From NCBI RefSeq assembly GCF_000716545.1, contig NZ_JNWZ01000045.1, positions 1-64,000 on the forward strand: a DNA stretch of 64,000 bases, written 5' to 3'. The position numbers were made by a program, and so were the translations under genes. Shown here one piece after another: positions 61,784 through 64,000 of this stretch. Below the pieces are notes generated by a model, which saw only the letters and a list, made by a program, of their open reading frames with translations, was not told the DNA's origin and made no database searches. Position 1 is the stretch's first letter; each line of letters opens with the position of its first letter. The DNA comes from Kitasatospora phosalacinea. GTDB lineage: Bacteria > Actinomycetota > Actinomycetes > Streptomycetales > Streptomycetaceae.

Positions 61784-63496
61784 TCAGCCCTTGTTGCCGA
61801 CAGCCAGCACCCTGGAGACCGCCGGGCCGGCCGCCGCGGAGCCGTGGCCGCCGCCCTGGACCTCGGCGGCGACCGCGAGGTTGCCGGAGTAGGCGGTGAA
61901 CCAGGAGTTCGCGTCGGGGCTGTTGTCGACCTCGGCGGTGCCGGTCTTCGCGCCGGATCCGGCCGGGAGGGCGGGCTTGACCTCGGAGGCGGTGCCGGAC
62001 TGGACGGTCTTCGCCATCAGCGACCGCAGGCTGGTGAGGACCTCGGGGGAGAGGTCGCGGGCGGCCTTCGTCTGGTTCAGGCCGGGGATCAGGATCGGCT
62101 GGCGGAACACCCCGGACTGCACGGTCGCCGCGACCGAGGCCATCGCCAGCGGGTTGGTGCGGATCTTGCCCTGGCCGATGAACTCGCTGGCCGCACTGGC
62201 CATGTTGCCCTCGACCGGGATGCTGGTGTCGAAGTTGGACAGGCCGGTCTGCCAGACCAGGCCGAGCCCGAACACGTCCTTGGCGAGCGAGGGCAGGCTG
62301 CTCGGCTTGAGGACGTCCTTGCCCTTCTCGATGAAGGAGGTGTTGCAGGAGTGGATGAACGCGTCGGTGAGCGTGTACTCCGGGTGCGCACCGGGCTCGT
62401 CGTTGGAGATCGACTTGCCGGTGACCATGGTGGTCTCGGGGCAGGGCATCGCCGTGGTGGGCGTGACGCCCGCCTCCATCAGCGCCGCGGCAGTGAGCAC
62501 CTTCATGGTGGAGCCGGGCGCGGTCGCGCCGGAGAAGGCGCGGTTCTGGCCGTTGGAGGGCGAGAACGCGTAGGCCAGGATGTTGCCGCTGCTGGGCTCG
62601 ATCGCCACCAGCGAGGCGGGCTTGCCGCCCTGCGCGGTGACCTGCTGCTCGGCGGCGCTCTGCAGGTCCGCGTCCAGGGTGAGCTTCAGGTTGGGGACGG
62701 GCTTGGGCTCCTTGACGGTGAACAGCTTCTCGTCGGTGGCCTTGCCGCCCGAGGCGGCCGGGGCGGAGATCACCACCCCGCTGCCCGCGTCCGCCGGGTC
62801 GCCGCCCTGCGGGGCCGCGCTCTTGAGCTGGTTGAGCAGGCCGACCAGCGAGGGGTAGCCGCCGAGCGGCTTGCCCTTGCGGTCGGTGACGGCGGCCGGG
62901 GCCGCGTAGATCGGCTTGACCGTGATGGTCTCGCCCGCGTCCAGCTTGGGGTGGATGACGCTGGGCGCCCAGTGGACGGCGGCGGTGCCGTCGCTCATCT
63001 TCACCACGCCGAGGACGCCGTTGTAGTTCCAGGGGGTGCCGGACTCGGCGAACTCCAGCGAGGCCTTGAAACTTTCCAGCACGCCGGTGGGCGCCGGGCT
63101 CCCGGTAGCCGACGCCGACGCCGAGGCGGAGGACGACGCGCTCGCGGACTTGGACGCGGCGGGGCTGGGCGCGGTGGTCGGGCCGCCGGCGGTGAGGTGG
63201 ACGGCGCTCGGCTTCACCCCGTCCTGGAAGGCCTGCAGCGCGGCCTGCGCCTTGTCCGGGTCGTCGGTGAGCTTGGCGGCGCCGTACAGGTCGCCCTTGG
63301 CCCAGGCGTCCAGGAAGGCACTGGCGCCGGACGCGGCGAGCTCCGGGCTCGGGGGCTCGGCGACCACGGTGCGGGGCTTCTTCGCCGCGTCCCTGCCGGA
63401 GCCGTCGCCGGAGACGAGTGCGTACGCCCCGTACCCGCCACCGAGGAGCACCGCAGCGGCGATGACGGAGATGCCGGTCTTCGCGCCCTTGTTCAC
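61784..63496 (-). CDS. penicillin-binding protein with NTF2-like domain
   Basis: This 570-residue class B transpeptidase has a signal anchor (TGISVIAAAVLLGGGYGAYA), an NTF2-like MecA_N-type domain (about 50-210, interrupted by a Ser/Ala-rich insert near 110-135), a linker domain, and a transpeptidase domain with SxxK in PGSTMKVLT, SxN in HSCNTSF and KTG in GAKTGTAEV. All catalytic residues are present. MecA_N-type PBPs often have low beta-lactam affinity. Start: GTG 63496. An inverted repeat overlaps its probable promoter. Confidence 0.9.
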   Translation of the reverse strand: MNKGAKTGISVIAAAVLLGGGYGAYALVSGDGSGRDAAKKPRTVVAEPPSPELAASGASAFLDAWAKGDLYGAAKLTDDPDKAQAALQAFQDGVKPSAVHLTAGGPTTAPSPAASKSASASSSASASASATGSPAPTGVLESFKASLEFAESGTPWNYNGVLGVVKMSDGTAAVHWAPSVIHPKLDAGETITVKPIYAAPAAVTDRKGKPLGGYPSLVGLLNQLKSAAPQGGDPADAGSGVVISAPAASGGKATDEKLFTVKEPKPVPNLKLTLDADLQSAAEQQVTAQGGKPASLVAIEPSSGNILAYAFSPSNGQNRAFSGATAPGSTMKVLTAAALMEAGVTPTTAMPCPETTMVTGKSISNDEPGAHPEYTLTDAFIHSCNTSFIEKGKDVLKPSSLPSLAKDVFGLGLVWQTGLSNFDTSIPVEGNMASAASEFIGQGKIRTNPLAMASVAATVQSGVFRQPILIPGLNQTKAARDLSPEVLTSLRSLMAKTVQSGTASEVKPALPAGSGAKTGTAEVDNSPDANSWFTAYSGNLAVAAEVQGGGHGSAAAGPAVSRVLAVGNKG

Positions 63497-63513
63497 GTCG
63501 AGTCCCCCATGGA

Positions 63514-63548
63514 GTGTCGTGGCCGTCGGACTTCAGCGGCCACGACAC
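63514..63548. promoter_or_regulatory. inverted repeat over the PBP promoter/leader
   Basis: GTGTCGTGGCC-N13-GGCCACGACAC is a perfect 11-bp inverted repeat. On the minus strand TATGGT (63552 to 63547) fits a -10 box, so the repeat would cover the transcription start and the untranslated leader, about 20 bases before the GTG. It may be an operator or a leader hairpin. Confidence 0.5.
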
Positions 63549-63638
63549 CATAGACAGACGTCTTCCGTGCACTCACGACACGGGGCTGCTTTGTGACAGT
63601 TCCGGTACACGCGTGCGGGTGTGGCGGCCGGGTCGTGG

Positions 63639-64000
63639 CTAGATCCAGGTGTCGAGCCACATCCGGGCCCGCCACTCGTCCATCGGGATCGTCTGGCCGG
63701 TGTAGATCGGGTAGAAGTACAGGAAGTTCCACATGACCGCGACGACCAGCAGCCCGGCGCCGGTGGCGCCGGCGAGCCTGCGGTCCGGCGAGGCGTCGGC
63801 GCGGCCCAGCATCGCGCCGATCATCATGGTCACCGCGAGCACCAGGAACGGGACGAAGCAGACCGCGTAGAACAGGAAGATCGTCCGGGCCTGGTAGTTG
63901 AACCAGGGCAGGTAGCCGGCGGCCAGCGCGCACAGGATCGCCCCGGCCCGCCAGTCGCGGCGCATCAGCCAGCGGTACAGGCAGTAGACCAGCGCGACGA
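63639..64000 (-). CDS. protein O-mannosyltransferase (Pmt type), 3' part
   Basis: Only the C-terminal 120 residues lie in the window; the frame continues open past the right edge. It has three or four membrane segments (GAILCALAAGYLPWFNYQAR; IFLFYAVCFVPFLVLAVTMM) and the end IPMDEWRARMWLDTWI, which is the characteristic C-terminus of actinobacterial dolichyl/polyprenyl-phosphate-mannose protein mannosyltransferases. The full enzyme would O-mannosylate exported proteins at the membrane. Confidence 0.85.
   Translation of the reverse strand, partial: VALVYCLYRWLMRRDWRAGAILCALAAGYLPWFNYQARTIFLFYAVCFVPFLVLAVTMMIGAMLGRADASPDRRLAGATGAGLLVVAVMWNFLYFYPIYTGQTIPMDEWRARMWLDTWI

Overview
This window is high-GC DNA with SD-led genes, frequent ATGA/GTGA start-stop overlaps and many GTG starts. 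It carries a geosmin synthase, an HrdD-type sigma factor behind a sigma-R-type promoter, and a SepX-like septal protein. Together these point to a chromosome of the family Streptomycetaceae (Streptomyces or Kitasatospora). I see no integrase, transposase or CRISPR array.

Region 1 (1-4911) is ordinary: an HSL-type esterase, a P-loop kinase, the decayed remains of an XRE/DUF5753 regulator with a 9-bp tandem repeat beside it, three small overlapping unknown genes, signal peptidase II (lspA), an HPP-family membrane protein and an RsbW-like ATPase.

Region 2 (5104-24207) is the highlight: a RiPP (ribosomally made, modified peptide) cluster. A divergent ABC-2 exporter faces a 54-residue precursor with an acidic leader ending in NGG and a 29-residue core holding 11 Ser, one Cys and no Thr. 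A hairpin then separates the precursor from a P450, an HlyD-like adaptor, a C39-peptidase ABC transporter, a second ABC transporter, a LanM, a fused leader-binding/YcaO cyclodehydratase and a SagB-type FMN dehydrogenase. The LanC half of the LanM has lost its CHG zinc motif, and its kinase loop has Trp where His is expected. The most economical reading is a LanM used as a Ser dehydratase without ring closure, working with azole formation to give a linear azole/dehydroalanine peptide. This would resemble goadsporin but use class II machinery. An atypical LuxR response regulator without its phospho-Asp and a TrmB/PLD-LuxR regulator preceded by a translationally coupled leader ORF follow.

Region 3 (24214-43464) is core-like: murJ, a PAP2 protein, hrdD, mscL, an FmdB-type zinc-ribbon gene under a CIRCE-like element, an MFS exporter, a K+/H+ antiporter, a penicillin acylase, 5-formyl-THF cyclo-ligase, a GGDEF protein, galU, the moeA(glp)/moaC/mog set, a GNAT, a sepX-like gene, and tRNA-Ala(CGC) with a strong terminator.

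Region 4 (43605-56786) is accessory: a methyltransferase, a damaged DUF2199 gene, an acyltransferase, a WXG100/type VII secretion-like operon with a decayed paralogue at its end, geosmin synthase, a secreted VWA/membrane-anchor pair and a small ABC exporter. Two promoter regions here share a GATTCACCCG...CGGGTGG inverted motif.

Region 5 (56901-64000) is wall-related: a DUF1269 protein, a perfect 59-bp inverted repeat around a poly-G core that appears to have cut off the 5' end of a RodA/FtsW gene (a real rearrangement or an assembly fault), a class B PBP, an amino-acid permease, a second PBP with an NTF2-like domain, and the 3' end of a Pmt-type protein mannosyltransferase running off the window.
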